Shown here one piece after another: positions 47,355-59,886 of a DNA stretch of 64,000 bases. The notes beneath the pieces are model-generated. The model was not told where the DNA came from. It searched no databases and worked only from the letters and a program-made list of their open reading frames with translations. The translations under genes and the position numbers were made by a program. The stretch is from Norana najaformis (taxonomy: Eukaryota > Annelida > Clitellata > Crassiclitellata > Hormogastridae). How positions within the stretch are numbered: position 1 is the stretch's first letter; each line of letters begins with the position of its first letter. The DNA lies in NCBI GenBank assembly GCA_964023275.1, contig OZ029914.1:36754424-36818423 (forward strand), in the 5' to 3' direction.

Positions 47355-47794
47355 CTGAAAAATAACATAAAAAGTAATAGTTGAAAATCTCAGTTTATCT
47401 AAGTAGGTGGTTTAATGTTTGAAATTTTCTATAGTAATTATGCAAATTTAATTATATGACTATTTATACTTTATCATTGATTAACAAATCGCTTTTCAAG
47501 ATCCACAAAAGGCACTATAGTTAAGATACATATAAAGAAACACTTACTAACACCAATCTTGCTTCGGACTTCATTTATGGGTACGAGTTGAATATATTTA
47601 TTGAGGTCTTGAATATCTCTTGTCAGCCTGAGTGTACGGTTGAGAGCTAATGCGAATTGTAAAAAAGCCGCAAATCTGTTCAGGCTACGTATATAGATAT
47701 AGGTACACACACTAGTATCCTATATTTGAACTTTTGAACTTTTGTAGCAAAGAATTAGTGTTAGGCGGTATTGTTAATTTTAGTTTGGTTTTCG

Positions 47795-48180
47795 TTTATG
47801 GCCAGAAGCTATTTGTGCTTGTAATAAACAAGAATTTTGCTTCCTTAAAACGGCATCGCATCACTGGTTCTCTAATGCGAGTAGATTCAACAGAGCGAAG
47901 ACCGACCTGGATAGGCCTGTTGTCAGAAGTACTTAGGGTGGTAATAAACAACGGTTTTAGTTCTACAGTATATGACGCCGTCACTGACTTATTAAAGCCA
48001 TTAGAATCGATGTAACGAAGACAGACACCGTTAGGCATTAAGGACAGAAGCTATTTTATGGCGTAAAATAAGCAACTCTTAGTTCTATACAAAAGCTTTG
48101 CATCACTGACCCAGTAGAGGCAGTAGAATCCAGGGAGTGGAGACCGAACCCGATTGGCTGCATGACTAGCAGCTATTTTT
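47795..48180. repeat. Minisatellite of about 120-bp units, third locus
   Basis: Same GTAATAAACAAC and GGCATCGCATCACTGG/GACCCAGTAGAGGCAGTAGAATCC modules as at 5285-5690, in the same order relative to 3060-3300-like sequence (47570-47790), so this is part of the third degenerate copy of the duplicated block. Confidence 0.7.
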
Positions 48181-48544
48181 GTAGCACAATACAGATACAG
48201 TGGAAGGAAGACACGACCAGGTTATGCACAGATGAGATGAACACGTATTATTTGCTCTTGTGTTGGGCTTTTCGCTTTCTGAACATTTATTGTGTTGAGA
48301 TCTCCTCAACGTAATCACCCATGCCACATTTCAAACCTTGTTCAGTTGAGTGGTTTCGGTTTAAGTGTTGGTGAAACACTCTTCTGGCTTGCCACGTTGG
48401 TAATCGTAATCTCAAAAATTCTAGAGCCAAAGACAGGGAACCAGCTTATGCACGAGCACTCCGTCAAGTCATAGAGACTGCACAAAGATATCACGTGAAG
48501 AACAAAGTCCGGTTACCAGAAGACCAGAAAGAGAAGGGAACAAA

Positions 48545-49290
48545 GAAGCTGTTACTGTGAGTTGTGTTTAGGTTGAGAGGAATGGAAATGCGGCGGATTA
48601 AATGAATTAGGGTAAGACGTTTGAAAAGACGGTACTCTAGTTTTTATTGGAAAACATGTGGAATAATAGATGGAGGGGTTTAAACAGATAAAGGTTGGTA
48701 AACGAAAGATGGAATAAAGAAACGGAGTACTTGTTAAATTCAGAATAAAGATTGGTCGAGAGTCGACGTGCAGTGTGGTATATGGACGGATTAGAGAACT
48801 TAAGATAACTGCATGTAGTTACAGAGGGATAGGTAAGTGTTGTAAGACAATGAACGGGTAGAGCTAGATGATAGTTTTATAAAGAGTTTGCGAGAATAAG
48901 TAGGTTGGGAATATTGCAGAGAATTATAGATCGAGAAAGACATTTGAAATGAGTGCGATTGGGAGTTTTTAGCCAGTGGAGTGGTATAAGGAAAGAGAAA
49001 GATGGTGATGCTTGGTGTCCGGCTGGGAAAGTGAACTTTGGACGGTTAGGACGCTGAATTTAAGTGGGCTCAAGGTTAAGAAAAAAGGAACTACAGTAGT
49101 CAACCTTGGAGTGAACAATAGAGGCAACGATGAAATAGGCAGTTTTAAAATCGCTCATAGATCGAAAACGGCGAAGGTCACGAATGTGAACGAAGCAGGT
49201 GCGTGAGAGGTTGGAGACGTGATTTGAAAACGATGGGTTTGAGATGAGTCTATTCTTGAAGTGGCGCTTTATAAATGTCAGATTACAATT
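48545..49290. repeat. Interspersed repeat ending in a LINE-like (ATTACA)n tail
   Basis: Related to 44860-45500. Ends with GTGGCGCTTTATAAATGTC and AGATTACAATTACAATTACA (49262-49300), the usual form of CR1/L2-type 3' ends. A similar tail (GCGCTTTAGAAAACTCGGGA) lies near 60355. Confidence 0.5.
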
Positions 49291-49299
49291 ACAATTACA

Positions 49300-49740
49300 A
49301 TATTGCTTAAAGGCGAATTAGAGATAATCTGATATTGTAGATATAGAACAATGAATTCAGTTTTGGCAGGGTTGTGGCAAAGAAGATTAGAGGACACAAT
49401 ATTGAGATTTGTTTGACAACATCAAGCAGCTGATTGATGGGTGAGGAAAGGTAACTTGCAGAGAAGGATATAAATAGTTGAGTGTCAGCAGCACAAAGTT
49501 GGTAGTCGATTGAAGAGGATTCTGTGAGATAACTCAGCAGCGAAGTGTACAAAATAAAGAAGTTACCCTGAAACAGAACATTGAAAAACCCCAAAAAGAG
49601 CGTGGGAAAGGTTACAAAGAATGACCTGCAGCTTTTATAGAAAAGGTTCGGAAGAGAAATAAGATTGGGTAACTGAACAATTGAAAATAAACGGCATGTA
49701 TTATGATTTGATTGGACTCTGGCCAAACGTTGTTTACCAC
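49300..49740 (-). mobile_element. CR1/L2-like LINE fragment (RT)
   Basis: The minus strand reads SSSIDYQLCAADTQLFISFS, the RT active-site neighbourhood (normally YADDTQLF; here AADTQLF), followed by a broken N-K-L-LN segment. Homologous to 6240-6720 and 58040-58520. Confidence 0.65.
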
Positions 49741-50289
49741 AATAGTTTTACTATTTGCTGGAATTAGACTAAAGTTATCTTCCAAAGTAACATTAATAGG
49801 TTAAAGCCAAAACAGGTAAAGTCTCTTGAAAATCACAAGTTAACTTCCAAAAGAGTTTTAGTTACTTTAATAGAACATCACTGGATTGATAATTATTACG
49901 CATCTATTTTCAACAACCATGTAGGCATGCAGCTTATTTTGCATTTGCCTAAAGCCCGGTCCACTACAGATACACAGTAGGAAAATTCTGATAATTTAAA
50001 AGAGACTCAGCCTGTAAAAAAACCCGTGAAAGAGCCATACCCGCCTAGTCAAAAAGCAGGTCCCATGCAGCTATGACTATGAGCTGAGGCGCTGCGACGA
50101 CGAAACAAAGATGCCAGCCCTGTAGAGTGGAGAAAATACGGTGGAAGATGTAACTAACTGGCCGAAATACTGGACCACCTCAGGTGTCCAGCCAAAACCT
50201 GGATGGATGGTAAGTCTTCTTAAAGGCCACCGAGCACCACGTCTGTAACGAGAAGCGCGGTGAGGATACAGTCCGCGACCATTGCCACA

Positions 50290-51760
50290 TTTCATGGTAA
50301 ACAATGTGCCTTGGACGCTATTCTTATCGCCCTACTAAAGGAATGCTTTGATGTCTTGGGCCCAGTCACCGCATCTATTGCCAACTTCTGTCTTGTTGAA
50401 GAGTGCTTTGCCATAAGTTTCGCTCATGTCATGGCGTACCCCTTCTTAAAAAGCCACCTCTCCCTCCTGATGATCTATCGATCTATTACACCATCTCCAC
50501 TTTCAATTTTATTTACAAAATCCTGGCAAAAGTAGTTGCTAATCTCCTGAGCTGTCACCTGTCGTTCCACAACCTGTACCTTCCTATCGAATCTGCCTAC
50601 CGCATATATCATTGCACTGAAACTGCACCACTTACCATCACAATCACACAAACATCACCGTGGATAAAGGAAAATTAATTTCTCTCATTCTCCTTGACCT
50701 ATCTCGTGCGTTTGTTACTATTGATTATAATACTCTGCTTCACGCCTTGAGCACTGGTTTGGTCCATCTGGAGCTCTCAGATGGTTTGCATCTTGCCGAT
50801 ACCCTTGTACTTAGCCAATTCCTCTTTGGGCACACTGTTTAGAATTGCGGTATTCCACAAAGTTCTGCAGTGAGCCCGCTCATGTTTTAAATTAAATGTC
50901 ATTCCACTCGGTTCACTACTTGCTAATAGTTCTTTTGACTACCATTTGTATGCTGATGAAACCCAGCTATTTCTTTCGTTTGCTAGTTTCACGTGTGATC
51001 CTGCTCTCCGGCAAAGTTTTCTGTTTTGGCAATGTTCAATCTTGAATGGCTAGTAATAAACTTCCCTTGAATCCTTCTAAAACCGAATTTTTCCTCAGAT
51101 ATTCAAGCCCACAACTCAACAAATTCGATTGCTTTATCTGTGTTCAGTTGTTCGGCTTACTTTTAAACCATAATGATTACACAAGCAGTTTGGGCGTGGT
51201 GTTCGATTCCATTATGTCATTTTTCAAGCATGCTGAAGCATTTTTGCAGAATAGCTCAAATTTTTATACGGGATGTTCATAGAATGAAATCAGTTTTACC
51301 AAAAGTTGTCTCAATCCATTAACTACTAATGAACTGGTTTACAACAAACTTGATTACTGTGACTCGCTTCTTACTCATATTGTTAAAGGAGATCTCAACA
51401 TATTACATTTCATATGAAACTCTCGCCAAAGCCATAATAAAAACCCCTAAATATCAACATATTAAGCTAATATTACATTCACTGCATTGGCTACACATTG
51501 AACAAAGAATATATTCCAAAGTCTATCTTATAGTTCAGAGTTCGCCATTTAAATCAACTGACCTATATACTTTCCATGTTCATCCCTCATACAAATACAT
51601 TAGAGCACACCGTGACTCTAGCTGTGCCCCGTACCCAAACAGTGCTGGGCTCAGGCCTTCAGGTCAGTTGAGTCAAAAGAATTCACTGCCAAGTTCAGTA
51701 CGTTCTACAGTTCTTTGATGCAATTAAGGTCTAAACTAGAAATTCATCTCTTCCAACTTG
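50290..51760 (+). mobile_element. CR1/L2-like LINE, degenerate but long
   Basis: In order on the plus strand: CALDAILIALLKECFDVLGP, FIYKILAKVVANLL, ESAYRIYHCTETAPLTITIT, LISLILLDLSRAFVTIDYNT, LYADETQLFLSF (active-site YADD changed to YADE, near 50950), MASNKLPLNPSKTEF, LGVVFDSIMSF, LHWLHIEQRIYSKVYLI and PSSVRS. This is the full RT order of CR1/L2 elements. Frameshifts and stops separate the parts, so it is inactive. The endonuclease half is missing. Confidence 0.85.
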
Positions 51761-52226
51761 CTTACACACCTTAGCCTGGCTTCTGGCTTATTTGACCAAT
51801 CGAAATTCGACCTAGCTTCTCTAATGGATTATGATTTTGATTGCGATTTTACTTTAAACGACCATCGTTTGATTCCTTGAGTACTATGATAGCGTGTGTA
51901 ATAGAAGTGTTTAGAATGGATCAAATTAAGACAAGTCCAGACTCCTTCAGCAAAGGTATAAAACTCTAGGCTTTTTGGAAAAATTTGCCTAGCCAACGGA
52001 AAATAGCGGAGCTGCTCGATGAACAAAACAGATCATCGAGGTATTCATGCTCTGAGTGGCTGGACTATGGACATTGATCTTCCTTAAATCGGCTTTAGCA
52101 AAGAAAGAGTGAAATTCTCTGAACAATTCTCTAACAGCATTCAGAACTGAAAGTCAAATATTTTGTTCGATGAAGAACCAGTTTCCTTCATTAGCATAAC
52201 GCCACTAAAACTTTGAATTGACGAAA

Positions 52227-52567
52227 TTAGTTGTCTTTAAACGATCCCCATATTAAGCAGTTGCCATTAAACTCCGGCGCTTTCGTTGCAATGTCTATAG
52301 ACTGCATTTTCGTTGGTTTGCCAAATGTCAGATCGCACTCGTAGATCAGAGGTAGGTTGCCATCAACGGTAATGGTTGATGTTGCAATGTAGACATCTGG
52401 GTCATAATTGGTCCGTGTAGGTGTATCAGTGACATAGTAAATACCATCACGAAACCAAGTCATAACTGCAGGGATAGGATCGTAAATGCTTTCGGCATAA
52501 ATGACATTACATGACAAATCAACTGTTGAGGAACTGCTACGATTGCGCGAACATGTTGGACCTTTCC
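52227..52567 (-). CDS. Ig-like domain 2 and terminal exon, gene B
   Basis: 341 bp after TTTCAG, phase 1 entry, TAA end. Includes GPTCSRNRSSSSTVDLSC, MTWFRDG, LIYECDLTFGK and NGNCLIWG. Replacements against gene A cluster in the loops and strands around VTDTP, YDPDVY and the C-terminus. Confidence 0.82.
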
Positions 52568-55500
52568 CTGAAACAAAGCAAATGAAGGTAATATTGGAAG
52601 ACTGAGTTTGTCGAAGTAAGTTGATTAATACTTGAAATTTCCTATAATAATTATGCTAGTTATAATTATCTGACCATTTACCCTTTATCATTGATTAATG
52701 AGTCGCTTTTCAAGGTTCTTAAAAGGCACTGTACACAGTTTAGTTACATATACAGACACAAATATATTAACACCAATGTCACCGTAATGAATGCACCACA
52801 GCTTTACTAATGTTATTCACACTTTTAAGTTGAAAAATAAATTCAACTGAAGGAAAACCGATTTTCCTCAGATAGATAGTAAATCACAGGTAATCATAAT
52901 GCCTGCGTGTATTATATAACAGTAATGTAAGTAAATGAATCTGTCATTAAAGAACGAATTGAAGGACAAAGATTCCGACGATTAATAGTATCTATCCATT
53001 ACAACACTGCAAACAAGCTTTTGATCTAGTTTAACTCCACAATAGTGTATGAACTTAGACGCGTCAAAGTAACAACCCCAACATCAACGTCATATGGAGG
53101 ACATATGGTTACCACATGGGAAAATTTGCCATATGGACTCCATATGTCCTACACATGGTACATCGATATGGGGTATGCCACCTAGATACCATACGAAATC
53201 TGTATAACAAATGAATGAAAGTTTTCAGAAGAGACGTTGGAATATGCGCCTATGAGATGTTGCTGTCCACTAAAGAACACAGCTCCAGCTAATACTTTCT
53301 AAGCGGCCATGGTCAAACTCAGAAACATACAGGCGCGCGATGCAAATCTCCAACTTTGAGATGATTATATCACTGGGACTCGATTGGTCACTTAGCAATT
53401 TGCGATGGCAGATAAGACCAAGCAAGGGGCGCATCGGTCCGAACCATTTGATATCCGACTAGCCTCCGAGTAATGTCGAGCTAGAAGAGGTGGTCGGACG
53501 GCCAAGGCACATATGACCCCGGGTGGTGTATGCTTGTCTTTGCCGTTTCAACTTTGGGCAAAGCACAGCCTGGAGACGAACCCAAGACCGCGACGGTCGG
53601 TAAAGAGTCATTGCAACGGCATCTATGCTATAGAGAGGGGCACTTAATGATGATGATGCTGAATGTACTGTAAATTTACACGTTTTCTGTAACAACAGTA
53701 TGGCCTCGACCCTGCTCATTTTTTAATGAATTTATAACGTGAGATCCTTAAGCACCGTTGCCAGTTTGAATGGGCGACACGTCATTTAAGGACCATGCTA
53801 GCCCGAGATTAAAATCTCAGAAATATAGCCACTATGTATGCGTGCATCAGAGCAGAAGCAGCCTCATGGAGAGCAAATGGCATAGAGCGCGGATATGGTG
53901 CAGACGATGAAGCCATGTTCTGCACGTTGTTTTCACGTGCTTGGATAAGGTAATTTCTTGGTCCAAGGTCGCACCCAGGTCACGCACAGAAGTTGAAAAA
54001 GGCAGGAAATCTATCTTTAGGAACTGCCAGCGGCTGCCAAGTCAGATCATTTAGGTTTTAGAGAGACTGAGCCGGAGGCATTTCGACCACATCTAAGCTT
54101 ACGTGCCTTAGGTGGTGTCGGTGTCCTGATTAGATATGGATCCCACATGGGTACCATATAGAGCCCAGATGGTTTGCACATATGGAATACTTATGGGTAT
54201 CCGGGTGCAAACCAGGTAGGTTTGTGGATCCTAACCATCTGGCGTCACTATATGAACCCCATATGGTTACCGTATTCTTTGCTGCTGTGGAACGACCGAG
54301 AACGCAAATGTGTTCAGTGTTGGCGCTTAAAAGCATTTTTCAAATAACTTGGATAATAAATATTGAACTAACCGAAATTAAGAGTCACAAGGATGACGAA
54401 ATATTAGACTTTGGAAGTGGAATTACTTACGAACAACAAGAAACTTTACGCTGTGGCTGGCGGAACTGTTGACGCATTGTACCGTGTACAATCCAACCGT
54501 TGGTATCGGATGTCCAGGTGCAGCTGTCGTTGTTGCGTTGAGTATTGTTAAACCGGACGGACCAATTGCGTAGTCTCCAGCCAGAGAAGGATCTACTCTG
54601 CCGTCATAATTTATGAGCTCACGTGCATTTAACTCATCTATCGTTGACGTAACCGTCCAGCGAGTCTCGTTTGCGCCAGCCGGAAACTCTATGGTTGTAT
54701 TCAGAGTTCCCTCATAAACGGCGATATTCTTCAACTTCGCCTTGCATGCGCCACTCGCACCTGAAATAAAAAGATATTCTAGTGAAAGATCGCATCAGTT
54801 CATTTCCATTGATTCTCTATCAATTCAAGACCGCAACAATGATGCATTGGAAACTCTAACATGTCTGATAATCGCCCTTATCGTTGGTCGATCAAAGTAT
54901 CATCGCCCTGCATTGTTCTTTTCTTTAACTGAAACCCTTTGTCGGTCTACTTTGAAAGCCGAACTATTTTTAAACGACAACAGATGTATTTGAATTTGGA
55001 AATTTCAATAATTCGAGATTATACATTATGTATTGATGCCCATAAATATTCCTTCTCTTGTCTATTGTTGATGTCTGGAATGAACTCTCTCCATCTGTGG
55101 CTTAAGTCCCATAATTCGGTACATTCAAAACCGGAATTAATTATTTGACTTTAGGGAGAGAAGCTATTTTACGGTTGTAATAAACAACTGTTCTAGTTCC
55201 ATACGAAGGCGTCGGATCACTGACTCATTAAAGCCAGTAGAATCCATGAAGCGAAGACAGAAAACGTTAGGCTTTATGGCCAGAAGTAATTTATGGTGGT
55301 AATTAACAACAGTTTTAGTTACTAGATGATGGCGTCGCATAACTGATTCGTTGAGCCCAGTAGAATCCAGGAAGTGGAGACCAAACCCGATTGGCTGCAT
55401 GACTAGAAGGTATTTTTGTAAGACAATACCGACAGATGTCTTGACAATTCTTTCATACTGTAGATGTTTGCAGTTAACCACCGACAGTTTATTGGTCATG

Positions 55501-58500
55501 ATTTTAATAATTATTTACTTTTGCATTTCTCTTATAACTTGTAGACCAATCACTTTAAAAATCTGCATTTAGCTTTATAGCTTTTCTTTGGTTCTTAGTT
55601 TTTTGATGGCGCTAGTATTCTTATTGTTTTATTATATTCACTTAATTCATACTTTTCACTTGCAGTTTCTTCTTCTTGTTTGTTCCATCGCGTGGATCAT
55701 TGTTCATCATCCACGTCTTGTGGAATGTATTATTTGTATGTACTGTTTTTACTCTATTACATGTTATTCTAATAAAAAAGTCAAACATTTACGACATCTT
55801 GCATTAACCGGAGCGCTTTCATGCGAAGAAGATATGGCATCTTAGCAACAAAGCTTTTTCACGGTATCGCTCTGCCACAAAAGCATGTAGTAGTGCAGGA
55901 TAATGCGCTAAGTGAGTAGCGTATTCAGAAGTAAGAGGCATGAACAAAAAGGAGTTCTGCATGTGCGAAGGATAGGGATGGACACACTTGGAGGGAAATT
56001 TCGCAGAAGTTAAGCATTGTCGTACGACGCTGTATGTTTGTGGTCGGAAATTCTGGAATGAATCTTCCTACGGCCTTCATTTATGGGTACGAGTTGAATA
56101 TATTTATTCAGGTCTTGAGTTTCTGTTGCCAAGCTTGAGTATACGGTTGAGAGCTAAAACGAATTGTAAAAAGCCGCAAATCTGTTCAGGCTACGTATGT
56201 GTGGATAGGTACATACACTAGTACGCTATGAGGGAACTTTTGAACTTTTTGTAGTAAAGAATTAGTGTTAGGCGGAACTGTTAATTTTATTTTGTCGTTT
56301 TCGTCTTAGTCTTGGAATGCGTGATCTATGTGCAACTTTGGTACGACTAACTCAATCCAGAATTGCTATGTTCGTATGAATCCAAATACTTATCTAGTAC
56401 ATTTAAAAAGAACAAAGGCGCTGCAACATGACTATCTAGCAGTTCCGGAAAGGTGCGGCTTAAGATAGGCTGAGAATATTTCTCAGAGGCAATAGAGTTC
56501 GAATTTCTAACGAAAGATTGCTTCAGAAGAACGGTCCGATGTACGAGAAAGCATGGTGTCCCGTAGTAGTTGCGTATAGGAGCGCGGAACTATGAAATCT
56601 CCAGGAACCGCCTAACGCAGCATTTCTCACCCCGGTTGCCTCACGGCTTGAATAAGAAGCTCCTTGGTGTGTTCTGGGGTAAAGCTGACTATCGAGACCT
56701 GCCTTTGAGGAAAATCATTATCTTCATGTATCTCAACCGGAAGCCAATGCAGCGTATCTGTAATTAGTTCGAAATATGCTAAAAATTTCTCAAGTTGGCC
56801 ACAACCGTTGCGGCACAGTTGAGGAAAGACTAAAGCTGGCGAAGTGAAAAATATGGCAGGCCTGCAAGGATTGCATTACAATAGTCCAGACGAGTCAGGA
56901 TGAAAGAGTGCACAAAGGTCACTGCGGCGTCATATGATACTGTAGATTACATTGAATGGCTCTGATCTGGTGCAGTTCGTAAAAGCAGGACCTGTAGAGA
57001 GAGTTATATGGGCCACCATGGATAGATCTTCGTCCAGAAGCACGCCAAGGTCCCGGACGACATTTTGTGGTCCATAAACTTGGTAGAATCCGTTAGGTTT
57101 TATGGCCAGAAGTTATTTGTGCTTGTAATAAACAACGGTTTTAGTTCCTTCAGATGGCATCGCATCACTGGTTCTCTAATGCCAGTAGAACCAACGGAGC
57201 GAAGACCAACCTGGTTAGGCCTGCTGTCAGAAGTACTTAGGGTGGTAATAAACAACAGTTTTAGTTCTATACGACGGCGTCGGATCACTGGCTTATTAAG
57301 GCCAGTAGAATCAACGGAGCGGAGACAGAACCCGTTAGGCTTTAGGGACGTGCGCTATTTTATGGTGGTAATAAACAACTGTTTTAGTTCTATACGACGG
57401 CGTCGCATCACTGACCCAGTAGAGGCAGTAGAATCCAGGGAGTGGAGACCGAACCCGATTGGCTGCATGACTAGAAGCTACTTTTGTAGCACAATACAGA
57501 TACAGAGGAAGTAAGACACAACCAGGTTATGCACAGGTGAAATGAACACGTCTTATTTGCACTTGTGTTGAGATTTTCGCTTTCAGAACATTTATTGGGT
57601 TAAGATCTCCTCAACTTAATCGCCCATGCCAAATTTCAACCGTTGTTCAGTTGAGTGGTTTAACTGATGACGAAACAGCTTGCCACATTGATAATCGTAA
57701 TCGTAATCTAAAATAATTTCTAGAGACAAAGGCAGGGAACCAGCTCATTCACGAGCGCAACGTCAAGTCATAGAGACTGTCCAAAGATACCACGTGACGA
57801 ACAAAGTGTGGTGTTACCAGAAGACCAGACAAAGAAGCTGTTACTTAAGAAAAAGGGAATTACAGCAGTCAACTTTGCAGTGGACAATAGAGGCAACGAT
57901 AAAAGAGGCAGTTTTAAAATCGATCATAGATCGAAAAGGGCGAAGGTCACGAATATTGAACGAAGCAGGTGCGTTAGAGGTTGGAGATGTGTTCTGAAAA
58001 CGAGAGCTTTAGGTCAAAGGTATGTGAATCCTTTTGCTTAAAGGCGAATTAGAGGTAATCTGATATTGTAGACATAGAACAATGAATTCAATTTTGGCAG
58101 GGTTGTGGTAAAGAAGATTAGAGGACACCAATATTGAGATTTTTTGACAACATCAAGCAGTTGAGTAATGGATGAGGAAAGGTAACTTGAAGGATGTGAA
58201 TAGTTGAGTGTCACCAGTAAAAAGATAGTAGTCGATTGAAGAGGATTCTATGAGATTGCTCAGCGGCGAAGTGTACAAAATGAAGAGAAGTTACCCTGAA
58301 ACAGAACATTGAAAAACGCCACAAGCGAGTGGGAGAGGTTTAAGAACAATGACCTGCAGCTTTTATAGAAAAGGGCGGGAAGAGAAGTAAGATTGGGGAA
58401 CTGAACACATGAAAATAAATGGCATATATTCTGATTTGATTGGACTCTGACAAAGACGTCGTTTGTTATATTAGTTTTACTACTTGCTGGAATCAGACTA

Positions 58501-58833
58501 AAGTTATCATCCAAAGTAACATTATTAGGTTAAAACCAAAACAGTGCAAGTCTCTTGAAAACCACAAGTTAACTTCCAAAAGCGTTTTAATTACTTTAGT
58601 AGGACACCACTGGATTGATAATTATTACGCAACTATTTTCCACAACCATGTAGGCATGCAGCCTATTTTGCATTTGCCTAAAGCTCGGTCCGCTGCGGTT
58701 ACAAAATAGGAAAGTTCTTTAAAAAAGACTCAGTCTGTTCAGGTTACAGTAAAAATTAGATCGAGCCCAAACTTTAAATCCTACCTGTTGTAGACAAATG
58801 AAGACACAGCCCAACGATTAGTAGCAGCGCCAT
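52227..58833 (-). CDS. Secreted two-Ig-domain protein, gene B (3 exons: 58785-58833, 54431-54760, 52227-52567)
   Basis: Intact paralogue of gene A with identical exon sizes (49, 330 and 341 bp), phases and splice sites; 239 residues. Signal peptide MALLLIVGLCLHLSTT, Ig-like domain 1 with an N-terminal Cys and an unusual first strand, Ig-like domain 2 with canonical Cys, Trp and Cys, then TAA. No membrane segment. It lies between the receptor gene on its 3' side (first exon 45702) and the 3' end of another receptor gene on its 5' side (62958). Domain 1 is more conserved between A and B than domain 2. Inferred to be a secreted recognition protein; specific ligand unknown. Confidence 0.82.
53085..54275. 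mobile_element. CATATGG-rich fold-back-like element, copy B
   Basis: Counterpart of 1130-2335 with the same terminal clusters of CATATGG words and the same interior. No transposase. Present in both copies, so older than the duplication. Confidence 0.35.
54431..54760 (-). CDS. Ig-like domain 1 exon, gene B (phase 1-1)
   Basis: 330 bp between TTTCAG and GTAAGT. Differs from gene A by five replacements (Glu/Ala, Ala/Glu, Val/Leu, Ser/Gly, Ala/Val) and four silent changes. Symmetric exon, so it could be skipped or repeated without changing frame. Confidence 0.8.
54960..56045. other. Segment present only in copy B of the duplication
   Basis: Absent from copy A, where the flanks meet near 3035. 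Holds a minisatellite block (55145-55430) and AT-rich sequence with no recognised gene; plus-strand frames around 55590-55845 are hydrophobic but featureless. Confidence 0.5.
55145..55430. repeat. Minisatellite of about 120-bp units, extra locus in copy B
   Basis: Three degenerate units with GTAATAAACAACTG, CGAAGGCGTCGGATCACTGA and GTAGAATCCAGGAAGTGGAG. Confidence 0.65.
57075..57490. repeat. Minisatellite of about 120-bp units, copy B
   Basis: Four units with TAGAATC/TAGAACC landmarks near 57083, 57185, 57307 and 57429. Directly comparable to 5285-5690 in copy A, with a slightly different first unit. Confidence 0.75.
58040..58520 (-). mobile_element. Degenerate CR1/L2-like LINE fragment (antisense), copy B
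   Basis: Near-identical counterpart of 6240-6720, also related to 49300-49740. Confidence 0.5.
58785..58833 (-). CDS. Signal-peptide exon of Ig gene B
   Basis: Encodes MALLLIVGLCLHLSTT and ends in phase 1 at a GTAG donor, one residue different from gene A. Confidence 0.85.
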
Positions 58834-59420
58834 AAAGTTGATTAGCGATGAGCGTCGAATCAAAGTATTTAAGAAACCTGTGCAACCGTGAACAGCAGTC
58901 CAGACAAAATGTTCGTATTATTTATATACAGTATCGGTAGCCACCTTCTTTTGCCTGATCTGCAAAGCGGATCGCTCGCCTGAAAGAGGAATGTTATATT
59001 GGCCTATTGGGCAATATATCACGTTCAAAGTTAACTTGCTAACGGATGACAGGAAGGTCGTGATACACAAATGTAGGCCTAATTTGAAGCATATACACAC
59101 ATAATTTTCATGAAGCATTTCGTAGCTGACCTACTTTGCTTTGAATAAGTTTTTCTTTACGTCTGTTGTTAGCAAAAGGATCTGACGCGAGATTATTCCC
59201 CAATATGTTCAGTTGGCTTAAACTTCGGGACTTACACCTACTGTACCTGGCGGGCTGTGAATCAGCCGGAAGAAATTATACGTGGTTTTTTGTAATTTTG
59301 TATATTAATAAAATATGTACAACTTATTTAAAACGATCTTTGCAAAACACCCGCGATTCAACTCGTTCTATGATTGCGCGTGGTCAACCCTTCTGTGAGA
59401 TGCACGAGTTAATTAATCTT
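58834..59420 (-). promoter_or_regulatory. Conserved 5' flank/promoter candidate of Ig gene B
   Basis: Counterpart of 7026-7600 and 45703-46460. The AT-rich block TTAAATACTTTGA lies about 30-40 bp upstream of the start codon. Confidence 0.4.
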
Positions 59421-59886
59421 TCGGCACTCCGGATGTGCTTGACCGTCCGTTTAGTGAATTTTTTCCCTCCAATTCCTCTCCTTTTGGCCTTTTTTCTATC
59501 CTCTTTCACCTTTAATCAACTCTCAAATCATCGAACCCTGGACGCCTTCTATGGCTCCCTGTTTTTGTCTCCTTTTTATGACTCATGTCCTTCTTGTACG
59601 TGTACCTTCGTCTCATTGTATGACGGACGCGAACAAATTAGCTACGCCCCTTGTCACAACATAGGCCTTAGGCCTATATGTATACGCATATTTAGTGTTC
59701 CGAGATTGATGTACTTTGCTTCTTATTTAGTTGAGTCGCGCTTAGCGGCAGTGAAGCGTGACGCTATACTGAAAAATATGCAATTCGCACAAAATGTATG
59801 TAGATTAGTTCAGCTTTTCAGTCTGTAACTGCATTGGGAGTTAGTCAGCGGAAGTTAGTTGTGGGCATCTAAGAGGGTGAAAGGGC

